Position numbers and translations under genes: made by a program
In this document: one piece after another, positions 35,357 through 42,782 of the stretch
Position numbering within the stretch: the stretch's first letter is position 1
Layout: each line of letters opens with the position of its first letter
Notes under the pieces: model-generated
Seen by the model: only the letters and a program-made list of their open reading frames with translations
The model's database searches: none
Told to the model about the DNA's origin: nothing
Assembly: GCA_036960175.1 (NCBI GenBank)
Contig: JBALWH010000012.1
Coordinates: forward strand, 39,543 to 103,542
Origin: Motiliproteus sp036960175
GTDB taxonomy: Bacteria; Pseudomonadota; Gammaproteobacteria; Pseudomonadales; Balneatricaceae
DNA length: 64,000 nt
Direction: 5' to 3'

Positions 35357-35806
35357 TCAGTAGGTTTTATAGGGCAGAAACTTTCCTGACAGCACCACGT
35401 TGACGCGGTCGCCCTTATCATCTTCTTGACGCTGGATATCCATGGAAAAGTCGATGGCACTCATGATGCCATCACCGAACTCTTCATGAATCAGCTCTTT
35501 GATGGTACTGCCGTAGACATTCACCAGCTCATACCAACGGTAGATCAGTGGGTCTGTCGGTACAGCCGTCGGCAACGAGCCTTTGTAGGGTGCGACTTGC
35601 AGCCAGGCGACGGCTTCATCGGACAGCTCAAATAGTTCGCCGACTACTCCCGCCTGGTCCTTGTTGAACGTCATCTGCCCTAAACAGGCCGCCGTGGTCC
35701 ACTCTTTGGAAAGACCGATGGCGCTAGCAACTTCGCCCCATTTAATACCCTTGGCAACTTTGGCGGACAGTATCATCTCGGTTACTTGCTCACGATTACT
35801 GATCAT
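35357..35806 (-). CDS. cynS: Cyanate hydratase (cyanase)
   Basis: A 149-residue enzyme that converts cyanate and bicarbonate to ammonia and CO2. The start at 35806 has AAGGAAG 7 bases upstream; the longer frame does not. An N-terminal helix bundle is followed by the catalytic domain. The active-site residues are visible: Arg90 and Glu93 in IYRWYELV, and Ser116 in GIMSAIDF, matching R96, E99 and S122 of the E. coli enzyme. It is the last gene after the FNT channel and kinase, under a nitrogen-type promoter. No carbonic anhydrase gene lies nearby. Confidence 0.95.
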   Translation of the reverse strand: MISNREQVTEMILSAKVAKGIKWGEVASAIGLSKEWTTAACLGQMTFNKDQAGVVGELFELSDEAVAWLQVAPYKGSLPTAVPTDPLIYRWYELVNVYGSTIKELIHEEFGDGIMSAIDFSMDIQRQEDDKGDRVNVVLSGKFLPYKTY

Positions 35807-35961
35807 AGTGGCTTCCTTTATGGCTAATTTACAAACTTGATTAAACCCAATAAACGGGGCCTTCGGGGCCCTCGACAAACTGATAATTCAGGGCTATTTA
35901 TTGCGGCTGGATCACCAATGTGGATAGACTTTCAGTCATTACCTCACTCATAAAACCCCAA

Positions 35962-37683
35962 TCATTGCGTCACTAATAAAATGATAATCCCGAACAGAAT
36001 GGCGGCAATGCCTTTCCAAAACAGAACAGGGTTACGCTCGATTAGCGGTGGCCGTGTCTTATGCAAAAACGCTTTATTCGGATGACGCAGATCGAAGATA
36101 AATTCGGACAACTCTTGATAGCGTTTATAAGGATTCGGATGAACGGATTTCTTCAGGGTTTCATCGATCCAGGCGGGAATCTCCCGCTCGTCATCCAGCA
36201 CGGAGCTGTAGGTTAATTTCAGCTGTGCCGCCGCCGTTCTGGATTTTGATACCTCAGTGCCATAGGGGAATGTCCCTGACAGCATGTGATAGGTCAGGAC
36301 TCCCAGCGCATAGAGATCTGATCCCGATGTGCCGACCTCCCCCAGGAAATATTCGGGCGCAGTGTATAGCGCCGTCCCAAGTATCTGTTCCTGTTCAAGG
36401 GATATTGATGCTTCAACAATACCGGCCACTCTGGCGGCACCAAAATCGATAATTTTAACGGTGCCGGTGTGATCGATCATGATGTTGTCAGGTTTGATAT
36501 CCTGATGCAGGATATCCATACGATGGAGCGCCCCTAAACCTTTAGCTATCTGCTCGACGATGCAGCGCACTGTTTCCACATCCGGCCTTGGATTATCTAT
36601 CAACCACTGCTTAAGGGTTTGGCCGTCGACGAACTCGGTCACGGTGTAGAGATAGTTGCGTTTGCGTGTCTGTAAGCCGGCCTTCAGAACATGAGCACTG
36701 TTTACGCGCCGGGCAACCCACTCTTCCATCAAGAAGCGCTCGAGATAGGCTGGATCGCCACTCAAATCGATGGATGGCGTTTTCAGTATGACCTGGGCCT
36801 TGGTCTCTTGATCCACGGCAAGATAGACGTGGCTGCGACTGGTGGCGTGAATTTCACGAAGGATGGTATAGCCATCAAAATTTGCCCGTGCGTCTAATAC
36901 GGGAGGCAGCGCAAGTTCATCGACCTGTTGTTGCAATTGGCTTGAATCATGTTGCGGCAAACCGTCAATACGGACAATCTGAATGCTTAAATTATCCTCA
37001 CTACCCTGATCGTAGGCCTGGCTAACAATACTTTTAGCCGCTACATCGAGATTATTAATGTTGTCCTTGATGATGCTGATGATGAGCTGAGCATCGGTAT
37101 ATTCATAAACACCATCCGTTGCCAGGATAAAAATATCACCGGCTTTTAGCGCCAGGGTTTGATAATCAAACTGGGTATGGGCCGCAACACCTAAGGCTCG
37201 ACTCAGATAGCTTTTATCTTGAGAAACCCAGAGTCGATGATCATTGGTTAATTGCTCCAGGGCGTTGTCATGAAGCTTATAAATACGCGTGTCACCGACA
37301 TGAAAAACATGTGCCGTTGTGGCCTTGATAACCATGCCGCTTAAGGTGCAGACATAGCCTTTGTCTTGATCGTAATGATGGGGACTGTTTTGGGATTGTG
37401 AGTAAAGCCAGGAGCTGGTGGCCGTCAATACCCGGTTGACCGAGTTTTTAACCGACCAGGCCTCTGACGTACAAAAGTAGTCGTCTAAAAAGGTTTTAAC
37501 CGCCGTTTCACTGGCGATATGACTCACCTCACTGCTGCTTATCCCATCGGCCATCGCAACAGCGATACCTTTCAAACTCAGTTGCGGTTCATTCGGGATA
37601 TAACAGCCATGAAAATCCTGATTTATCGCTTTGCGACCTTTATCAGAATATTGTCCGATGGAAACGGTTAATCGACTGCTCAT
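35962..37683 (-). CDS. Fused PP2C phosphatase / Ser-Thr protein kinase with C-terminal membrane anchor
   Basis: A 573-residue protein. Residues 8-240 are a PP2C phosphatase (MADG with Asp45, LATDGVYE near 188-194, EDNLS near 229). Residues 270-540 are a Hanks-type kinase: Lys301 in VILK, HQDIKPDN (393-400, with HQD in place of HRD), IDFG (412-415) and TAPEYF. Residues about 550-573 form a membrane helix, so the enzyme faces the cytoplasm from the inner membrane. This fusion is known beside nitrate/nitrite assimilation genes. It lies between the FNT channel and cynS. The ATG at 37683 is preferred over a GTG at 37707. Confidence 0.93.
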   Translation of the reverse strand: MSSRLTVSIGQYSDKGRKAINQDFHGCYIPNEPQLSLKGIAVAMADGISSSEVSHIASETAVKTFLDDYFCTSEAWSVKNSVNRVLTATSSWLYSQSQNSPHHYDQDKGYVCTLSGMVIKATTAHVFHVGDTRIYKLHDNALEQLTNDHRLWVSQDKSYLSRALGVAAHTQFDYQTLALKAGDIFILATDGVYEYTDAQLIISIIKDNINNLDVAAKSIVSQAYDQGSEDNLSIQIVRIDGLPQHDSSQLQQQVDELALPPVLDARANFDGYTILREIHATSRSHVYLAVDQETKAQVILKTPSIDLSGDPAYLERFLMEEWVARRVNSAHVLKAGLQTRKRNYLYTVTEFVDGQTLKQWLIDNPRPDVETVRCIVEQIAKGLGALHRMDILHQDIKPDNIMIDHTGTVKIIDFGAARVAGIVEASISLEQEQILGTALYTAPEYFLGEVGTSGSDLYALGVLTYHMLSGTFPYGTEVSKSRTAAAQLKLTYSSVLDDEREIPAWIDETLKKSVHPNPYKRYQELSEFIFDLRHPNKAFLHKTRPPLIERNPVLFWKGIAAILFGIIILLVTQ

Positions 37684-37757
37684 ATCTGCACCAAAAACCT
37701 CAGCCACATGAAATGGCCGAGGCTTTTATCCTGACTGTTAATCGGGAAGGCTAATCG

Positions 37758-38597
37758 TTAAGCGATCGCACTTGCAGTAGTGCTAGTCGCAATAGCAGGT
37801 TTCTTAACAGTCCTGATATGGGTGGTGTACAAGGTCAGTCCAGTGAATGCCAGGCCGCCCACCAAGTTACCCAGAGCAGTGGGGATCTCATTCCACATAA
37901 AGTAATCCATCACAGAGAAATCGCCACCCATGATCATCGCCGATGGGAACAGGAACATATTTACAACAGAGTGCTCGAAGCCCATGAAGAAGAACACCAT
38001 GATAGGCATCCACATGGCGATGACTTTACCGCTAACCGAGGTTGAGATCATCGCGCCGACCACACCCATGGATACCATCCAGTTACAAAGCATGCCACGC
38101 ACAAAGATAGTGAACCATCCAGCCAAGCCGTATTCAGCATATCCCAAGGTACGCGCTTCACCGATACTGGCAAGTTTCTGACCCACCGCACCCGGTTCAA
38201 TACTAAAACCGTAGGTGAAAACGAACGCCATCATGATGGCAACTGTCAGCGCTCCACCAAAGTTACCTAAAAACACCAGCCCCCAGTTTCTGAGAACACC
38301 CTTTACAGTCACACCGGGACGCTTGTCCAACAGTGCTAATGGCGTCAGCACAAAGACGCCGGTTAACAGATCGAAGCCCATCAGATAGAGCATGCAGAAG
38401 CCAACCGGGAATAGGATGGCGCCGATCAAAAAGACGCCGGTCTTAACGGCGATGGTAACGGCAAAGACCGCAGCCAGCGCCAGAATTGCCCCAGCCATAT
38501 AGGACCTGATCAGGGTATCCCGGGTTGACATGTGAACTTTGGATTCACCGGCATCCACCATTTTTGTTACAAATTCAGTCGGTACTAAATAAGACAT
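37758..38597 (-). CDS. Formate/nitrite transporter (FNT) family channel
   Basis: A 279-residue pentameric-type channel protein with six helices. The central phrase FEHSVVNMFLFP holds the conserved pore His, and LGNFGGALTV plus LGNLVGGLAF carry the broken-helix asparagines. Members move formate, nitrite or hydrosulfide. The nitrogen promoter and partners (kinase, cyanase) favour nitrite or possibly cyanate, but the sequence alone does not decide. It is the first gene of the operon, behind the leader RNA. Confidence 0.88.
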   Translation of the reverse strand: MSYLVPTEFVTKMVDAGESKVHMSTRDTLIRSYMAGAILALAAVFAVTIAVKTGVFLIGAILFPVGFCMLYLMGFDLLTGVFVLTPLALLDKRPGVTVKGVLRNWGLVFLGNFGGALTVAIMMAFVFTYGFSIEPGAVGQKLASIGEARTLGYAEYGLAGWFTIFVRGMLCNWMVSMGVVGAMISTSVSGKVIAMWMPIMVFFFMGFEHSVVNMFLFPSAMIMGGDFSVMDYFMWNEIPTALGNLVGGLAFTGLTLYTTHIRTVKKPAIATSTTASAIA

Positions 38598-38761
38598 AGG
38601 CTTACCTCATTCAAGATTAAAAATTCTGATATTCATTGGCTTGCCGCCATGACAAGGCAAAAAAAAAGCGTCCACCTCAAACCCGCCGTAGCAAGTAAGG
38701 GGTGGACGCCGTTGTCCGAATAACTGTTAGTTTCGCGCGGCCTTCATTGGCCTAGGTTATG
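38598..38761 (-). ncRNA. Leader RNA with ANTAR-type dual hairpins and intrinsic terminator
   Basis: From the predicted start near 38761 the minus-strand leader has hairpin P1 at 38752-38739 (GGCC, hexaloop AAUGAA, GGCC) and P2 at 38717-38704 (GGAC, hexaloop AACGGC, GUCC). Both loops have A at position 1 and G at position 4, the rule for RNAs bound by ANTAR proteins such as NasR. P2 shares bases with the left arm of a terminator (GCGTCCACC/GGTGGACGC) that ends in nine U residues at 38667-38659. Binding of an ANTAR protein would stabilise P2 and let transcription pass. Confidence 0.85.
38659..38709 (-). terminator. Leader attenuator terminator
   Basis: Minus-strand stem of 9 bp (GCGTCCACC with GGTGGACGC) with a loop of about 24 bases, then nine U residues. 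It lies 60-110 bases before the FNT start codon, so it would stop transcription unless antitermination occurs. Confidence 0.88.
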
Positions 38762-38771
38762 ATTGGGTTAT

Positions 38772-38787
38772 AGCAACTGCCGTGCCA
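38772..38787 (-). promoter_or_regulatory. Sigma-54 promoter of the FNT-kinase-cynS operon
   Basis: The minus strand reads TGGCACGGCAGTTGCT, matching the sigma-54 consensus TGGCAC-N5-TTGCW at every fixed base, with the required GG and GC 10 bases apart. The start site would be near 38761, just before leader hairpin P1. A GGTGC...GCACC dyad at 38864-38883 could be an activator site but is not a good NtrC match. Confidence 0.88.
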
Positions 38788-39116
38788 TCGGAACAAAATA
38801 CATACAAATCAACGCAATACATGAAACAACAGGGGTAGAGAAAACATTCACATGCTTTGTTGCGGTGCACACAATCAAGCACCTGCTCTGAAAATGAGCG
38901 CTCTGCGGGCATACAGAAAAGTCCTTAACCAAACAATAAAGCCCTTTACCGGTATGATGCTCGCTGGGTAGTGGAAGATAGCCTGGGTTACATTAAAATG
39001 AACCAAAGCTTGCTTCGGGTTGTATTGAATTTGATCGAGAGGTGGAATAACTATAAAAACCGTCTCTATATATCCATTCTTGGCATCAGTAAAGAGTAAT
39101 TAATAAGGGTAAAAAC
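38788..39116. other. Upstream region between FNT operon and TRAP operon
   Basis: Divergent control region. Apart from the sigma-54 promoter on the minus strand, no gene is supported. A 33-codon frame near 38998 lacks a ribosome site. The TRAP promoter must lie here. Confidence 0.55.
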
Positions 39117-40121
39117 ATGAAAAAAACGTTTAAGACCTTAAGTCTGATTGCAGGTATGACGCTGGCATTTTCCGCGCAGGCTGCTGATTGGCGTTATGCT
39201 ATGGAAGAAGGTCTGACCGATCCGCAAGGCATGTATGCCACCAAATTCAAGGAGGAGATCGAAAAGAACTCCGGTCATACCATTAAAATATATCCGGTTG
39301 GATCACTTGGTGAGTCTTCTGATGCAATGGAACAGGCCCAAGCCGGTTTGCTTCAGTTCATCGACCAATCACCCGGATTTACCGGCGCCATGATTCCAGA
39401 AGCGGAAGCGTTCCTGGTACCCTATATGCTGCCAACCGACCCGCAGGTGGTGCATAAATTTTTTAAGGAAGGTAAGGCGATCAATGAAATGTTCCATGGT
39501 ATTTACCGTGAACATGGCCTTGAACTGCTGTCCGTCTTTCCTGAAGGTGAGCAGGTTGTTACCACCCGGAAAGAGTTTCGCAATCCCGCCCAACTGAAAG
39601 GTATAAAAATCCGCACCATGACCTCTCCACTGCTGCTGGAAACCTACAAAGCATTTGGTGCTTCACCGATTGCCATGGCCTGGGGTGAATTGATAGGGGC
39701 ACTGAAAACCAACATGGTGGACGGACAGGAAAATCCTGCAATCTGGATCGAGGCCTATGGTCTAGATGATCTGACGCCTGTTCTCACTTACACTGGACAC
39801 GCTCAATACACCACTGCGGTTATGGCGAATGCCGACTTTTACGATGACTTGAGCGCCAAGGACAAGAAGTTGATTCAAGATGCAGCAGCCGTTGCTCATG
39901 ACTATATCTTGAATGAAGCAATTAAAATGGATGAAAACGGTTTGAAAAAAATCAAGGAAACTAATCCCAAAGCAAAAATTGTCCGTCTAACTGATGCAGA
40001 ACGCGCTGTATTTAAAACTCGTGCTAAGGCCGTTGAAGATAAGTTCATTGCCAAGGCCGGTGAGCGCGGTAGAAAAATTATTGAGCAAATGAAACGAGAC
40101 CTGACCGCCGCTAGCCAGTAA
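39117..40121 (+). CDS. TRAP transporter substrate-binding protein, TeaA-like
   Basis: A 334-residue periplasmic protein with a signal peptide ending near SAQAADW. It closely resembles TeaA, the ectoine-binding protein of Halomonas: WRYAMEE at the mature start, LGESSDAMEQ, LQFIDQSPGFTGAMIP, KAINEMF, REHGLELL, KIRTMTSPLLLETYKAFGASP and VDGQENPAIWIE all have TeaA counterparts. The role is probably to capture ectoine, hydroxyectoine or a related compatible solute. TeaA has a phenylalanine near the WIE motif where this protein has Ile, so the specificity may differ. Confidence 0.85.
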   Translation: MKKTFKTLSLIAGMTLAFSAQAADWRYAMEEGLTDPQGMYATKFKEEIEKNSGHTIKIYPVGSLGESSDAMEQAQAGLLQFIDQSPGFTGAMIPEAEAFLVPYMLPTDPQVVHKFFKEGKAINEMFHGIYREHGLELLSVFPEGEQVVTTRKEFRNPAQLKGIKIRTMTSPLLLETYKAFGASPIAMAWGELIGALKTNMVDGQENPAIWIEAYGLDDLTPVLTYTGHAQYTTAVMANADFYDDLSAKDKKLIQDAAAVAHDYILNEAIKMDENGLKKIKETNPKAKIVRLTDAERAVFKTRAKAVEDKFIAKAGERGRKIIEQMKRDLTAASQ

Positions 40122-40185
40122 TTGTTCGGTTACTTGGGGCCACGCACGCGTAACGGCCGGTCTCTATCCCTTCTCAGTTGTATTT

Positions 40186-40219
40186 ACCGGGATTCTGCAT
40201 CTGGAATCCCGGTTCTTTT
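40186..40219 (+). terminator. Stem-loop between the binding-protein and small-permease genes (first TRAP)
   Basis: ACCGGGATTC and GAATCCCGGT form a perfect 10-bp stem with an 8-base loop, followed by TCTTTT. It probably works as a partial terminator, giving more binding protein than permease. Confidence 0.75.
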
Positions 40220-40276
40220 GCAAACAAAGGGGGCATTGCCCGAAACTAACCAATTGTTTACCAGGGGATGAGCACA

Positions 40277-40840
40277 ATGAGCGAGAAAAGCAGCCGTTCC
40301 GGCGTAACAGGATTTCTTGATTGGGTTGACAACATTATCGCCAAATTTGAAGGGATTATCATGGCAGTCGGTGTCATTTTAATGGCGATCAATACCATAG
40401 CCAATGTCATCAGCCGGTTTGTCTTTAATCACTCCATCATTTTCGCTGAGGAACTCAACAGTATATTCATACTGCTGGTGACTTTTGCCGGTATAGGCTA
40501 TGCCGCTAGGCGCGGTCGACATATTCGCATGTCAGCCATCTACGATCATTTGCCGGACAAACTGCGGAAGTTTTTGATGATCATCATCACTGCCGTGACG
40601 GGTGCTTTCATGCTGCTACTAGCCTGGTATTCGGTGGAGTATATCTTCAGCCTGCAGGCAAGAGGTAGGATTTACCCCGCGCTCGGTATCCCGGTCTGGA
40701 CCACTTACCTCTGGGTACCGGTGGGTTTTTTTATCACCGGTGTTCAATATATCCTGACACTGGTGAAAAACTTCCAGGAAAAGGAAATTTACCTGTCTAC
40801 CAACTTGCATGAAGCAGATGCGCGCGAGGTGGAAGTCTAG
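40277..40840 (+). CDS. TRAP transporter small permease (DctQ/TeaB-like)
   Basis: A 187-residue membrane protein with four helices. FNHSIIFAEELNSIFILLVTFAGIGYAARRGRHIRMSAIYDHLP has the DctQ pattern, including the charged loop after helix 2. The start at 40277 has AGGGGA nine bases upstream; an ATG at 40268 is also in frame. It joins the DctM subunit to make the membrane part of the transporter. Its stop is 2 bases before that gene. Confidence 0.88.
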   Translation: MSEKSSRSGVTGFLDWVDNIIAKFEGIIMAVGVILMAINTIANVISRFVFNHSIIFAEELNSIFILLVTFAGIGYAARRGRHIRMSAIYDHLPDKLRKFLMIIITAVTGAFMLLLAWYSVEYIFSLQARGRIYPALGIPVWTTYLWVPVGFFITGVQYILTLVKNFQEKEIYLSTNLHEADAREVEV

Positions 40841-40842
40841 TC

Positions 40843-42129
40843 ATGGCACTTACCATGTTTTCGGCAATGGTTGTGCTGTTGCTGCTTGGATTCCCGATGA
40901 TGATTCCGCTGATTGCGGGTGCCTTCATTGGTGTTATTGAACTGTTTGGCTCTGTCGATAAAGTTGAATTCATGGTGCAGCAGATGCTCGGCGGTATCCG
41001 TCCGGCGTCCCTGATCGCCGTGCCGATGTTCATACTTGCTGCAGATATCATGACCCGTGGGCACTCCGCAGAACGCTTGATCGATATGGTCATGGTTTTT
41101 ATACGTCACATAAAGGGTGGGCTTGCAGTAAGTACAGCTTGTGCCTGTGCGCTGTTCGGTGCGGTATCAGGCTCCACTCAGGCCACGGTTGTTGCTGTCG
41201 GTACTCCTTTGAGGCCGCGCATGTTGAAAGGGGGATATAAGGATTCATTTATACTCGCCCTAATTGTGAACTCAAGTGATATTGCCTTTTTGATCCCGCC
41301 AAGTATCGGCATGATCATCTATGGTGTGGTGGCCAAGGCTTCCATACCAGAACTATTTATCGCGGGTATCGGCCCAGGTTTGCTGATCCTTGTTCTGTTT
41401 TCCATTTACAGCATGATCTACGCCATAAGAAATGGCGTACCTACAGAACCGGCTGCCACCTGGAAAGAACGTGGTATAGCCATTAAGCGTGCGCTCTGGC
41501 CCCTGGGTTTCCCGGTACTGATTATCGGCGGTATCTTCGGAGGAATATTCAGCCCCACTGAAGCAGCCGCTGTCAGTGTGCTCTACGCCCTGTTCCTTGA
41601 AGCCGTGATATTCCGCTCGATGCAAATCAAGGATTTCTACAACATTGCCCAATCAACGGGGATGGTCACCGCTGTGGTGTTTATCCTGGTCGGTGCAGGT
41701 GCTGCATTTGCCTGGGTGCTTTCTTTTGCACAAATCCCGCAACAGTTGCTGGGGGAGATCGGCATCGATCAGATGGGGCCGACAGGCGTCCTGTTCACCA
41801 TTTCTATCGCTTTCTTCGTAGGTTGCATGTTTGTAGACCCGATCGTGGTGATCCTGATCTTAGTACCGATTTTTTCGCCAGTGGTAAAAAGTACCGGACT
41901 GGATCCGATCTTGGTCGGCACACTGATCACTCTGCAGGCAGCTATTGGTTCGGCAACACCGCCTTTTGGCTGTGATATTTTCACAGCAGTTGCCGTGTTC
42001 AAACGACCGTATCTAGAAGTCGTGAAAGGCACACCACCATTCGTGTTTATGCTGTTGATGGTGGCCGTACTGATGATTTTTTTCCCACAGATTGCGCTGT
42101 TTCTGCGCGATGTTGCATTTAACAAATAG
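40843..42129 (+). CDS. TRAP transporter large permease (DctM/TeaC-like)
   Basis: A 428-residue protein with about twelve helices. GAVSGSTQATVVAVGTPLRP and the mirrored CMFVDPIVVILILVPIFSPV are the two conserved halves of the DctM elevator core. It drives solute import with the sodium gradient. Tandem placement after dctQ and a following universal stress protein is the same as in teaABCD. Confidence 0.9.
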   Translation: MALTMFSAMVVLLLLGFPMMIPLIAGAFIGVIELFGSVDKVEFMVQQMLGGIRPASLIAVPMFILAADIMTRGHSAERLIDMVMVFIRHIKGGLAVSTACACALFGAVSGSTQATVVAVGTPLRPRMLKGGYKDSFILALIVNSSDIAFLIPPSIGMIIYGVVAKASIPELFIAGIGPGLLILVLFSIYSMIYAIRNGVPTEPAATWKERGIAIKRALWPLGFPVLIIGGIFGGIFSPTEAAAVSVLYALFLEAVIFRSMQIKDFYNIAQSTGMVTAVVFILVGAGAAFAWVLSFAQIPQQLLGEIGIDQMGPTGVLFTISIAFFVGCMFVDPIVVILILVPIFSPVVKSTGLDPILVGTLITLQAAIGSATPPFGCDIFTAVAVFKRPYLEVVKGTPPFVFMLLMVAVLMIFFPQIALFLRDVAFNK

Positions 42130-42146
42130 CTGGAGATACCACGGCT

Positions 42147-42584
42147 GTGTATGAAAAAATACTGGTCCCCGTTGATGGCTCAGAAGGTGCATTCCAGGCG
42201 TTGAAGCAAGCGCTCGAATTACAAAAATCCTTCAATGCTGAGCTGTATATTTTATCCGTTTATAGCGAACACCGTATGTGGAGCGCCTCGGTTAGTATGG
42301 TCAACCCGGAGCTGACCGGATCGACGACTGAACCTCTGCAGGAGCTTGCCAAGGAAATCGCGGAGCGAAGCAAGCAATATGCTAAGGATCAGGGGGTTGA
42401 AAAAGTACGCTCCTTTTATATGGGCGGTAGTCCAGCACGAACGATCGTGAAATTCAGTCAAGACCACGGCATCAATTTGATCGTATTGGGCAGCAGGGGA
42501 CTAAGTGATGCGAAGAGCTATTTTCTGGGCAGTGTTTCCCATAAAGTGACCAGCCTAGCAGAATGTCCGGTAATGGTGGTTTGA
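42147..42584 (+). CDS. Universal stress protein (TeaD-like)
   Basis: A 145-residue UspA-family protein starting at a GTG. The ATP-binding motif G-2x-G-9x-G-S is present in GSRGLSDAKSYFLGSVSHKV. It begins 17 bases after the TRAP large subunit. In Halomonas, TeaD in this position lowers ectoine uptake by binding ATP; a similar control is likely here. Confidence 0.88.
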   Translation: MYEKILVPVDGSEGAFQALKQALELQKSFNAELYILSVYSEHRMWSASVSMVNPELTGSTTEPLQELAKEIAERSKQYAKDQGVEKVRSFYMGGSPARTIVKFSQDHGINLIVLGSRGLSDAKSYFLGSVSHKVTSLAECPVMVV

Positions 42585-42701
42585 AAATCAGAAGAAAGCG
42601 AATCCCAATATTGGGGTTATTAGCAGCGACCAAAAATAGCAGCCAAAAATCTAATCAGGATTGCACTTGAATAAAATCCTCATGAGAGTTTATGGATTTT
42701 C

Positions 42702-42738
42702 AAAAACAAAAAAGGCCGCTGACTCAATGCCAGCGGCC
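42702..42738 (-). terminator. Rho-independent terminator of maeB
   Basis: On the minus strand GGCCGCTG and CAGCGGCC make an 8-bp stem with a 9-base loop, then six U, a G and more U residues. It lies about 45 bases after the maeB stop. Confidence 0.88.
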
Positions 42739-42782
42739 CTTATCTACGTGTCATAGGCTGTCGTTAAACAGCTACCCCATCA

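Noticed and set aside
38864..38883. GGTGC/GCACC dyad as an NtrC site
   Set aside because: The half-sites are in the reverse order of the usual TGCACC-N5-GGTGCA; kept only as a note.
38998..39099. 33-codon frame ending in SILGISKE
   Set aside because: No ribosome site, short, and it lies in the control region between two divergent operons.
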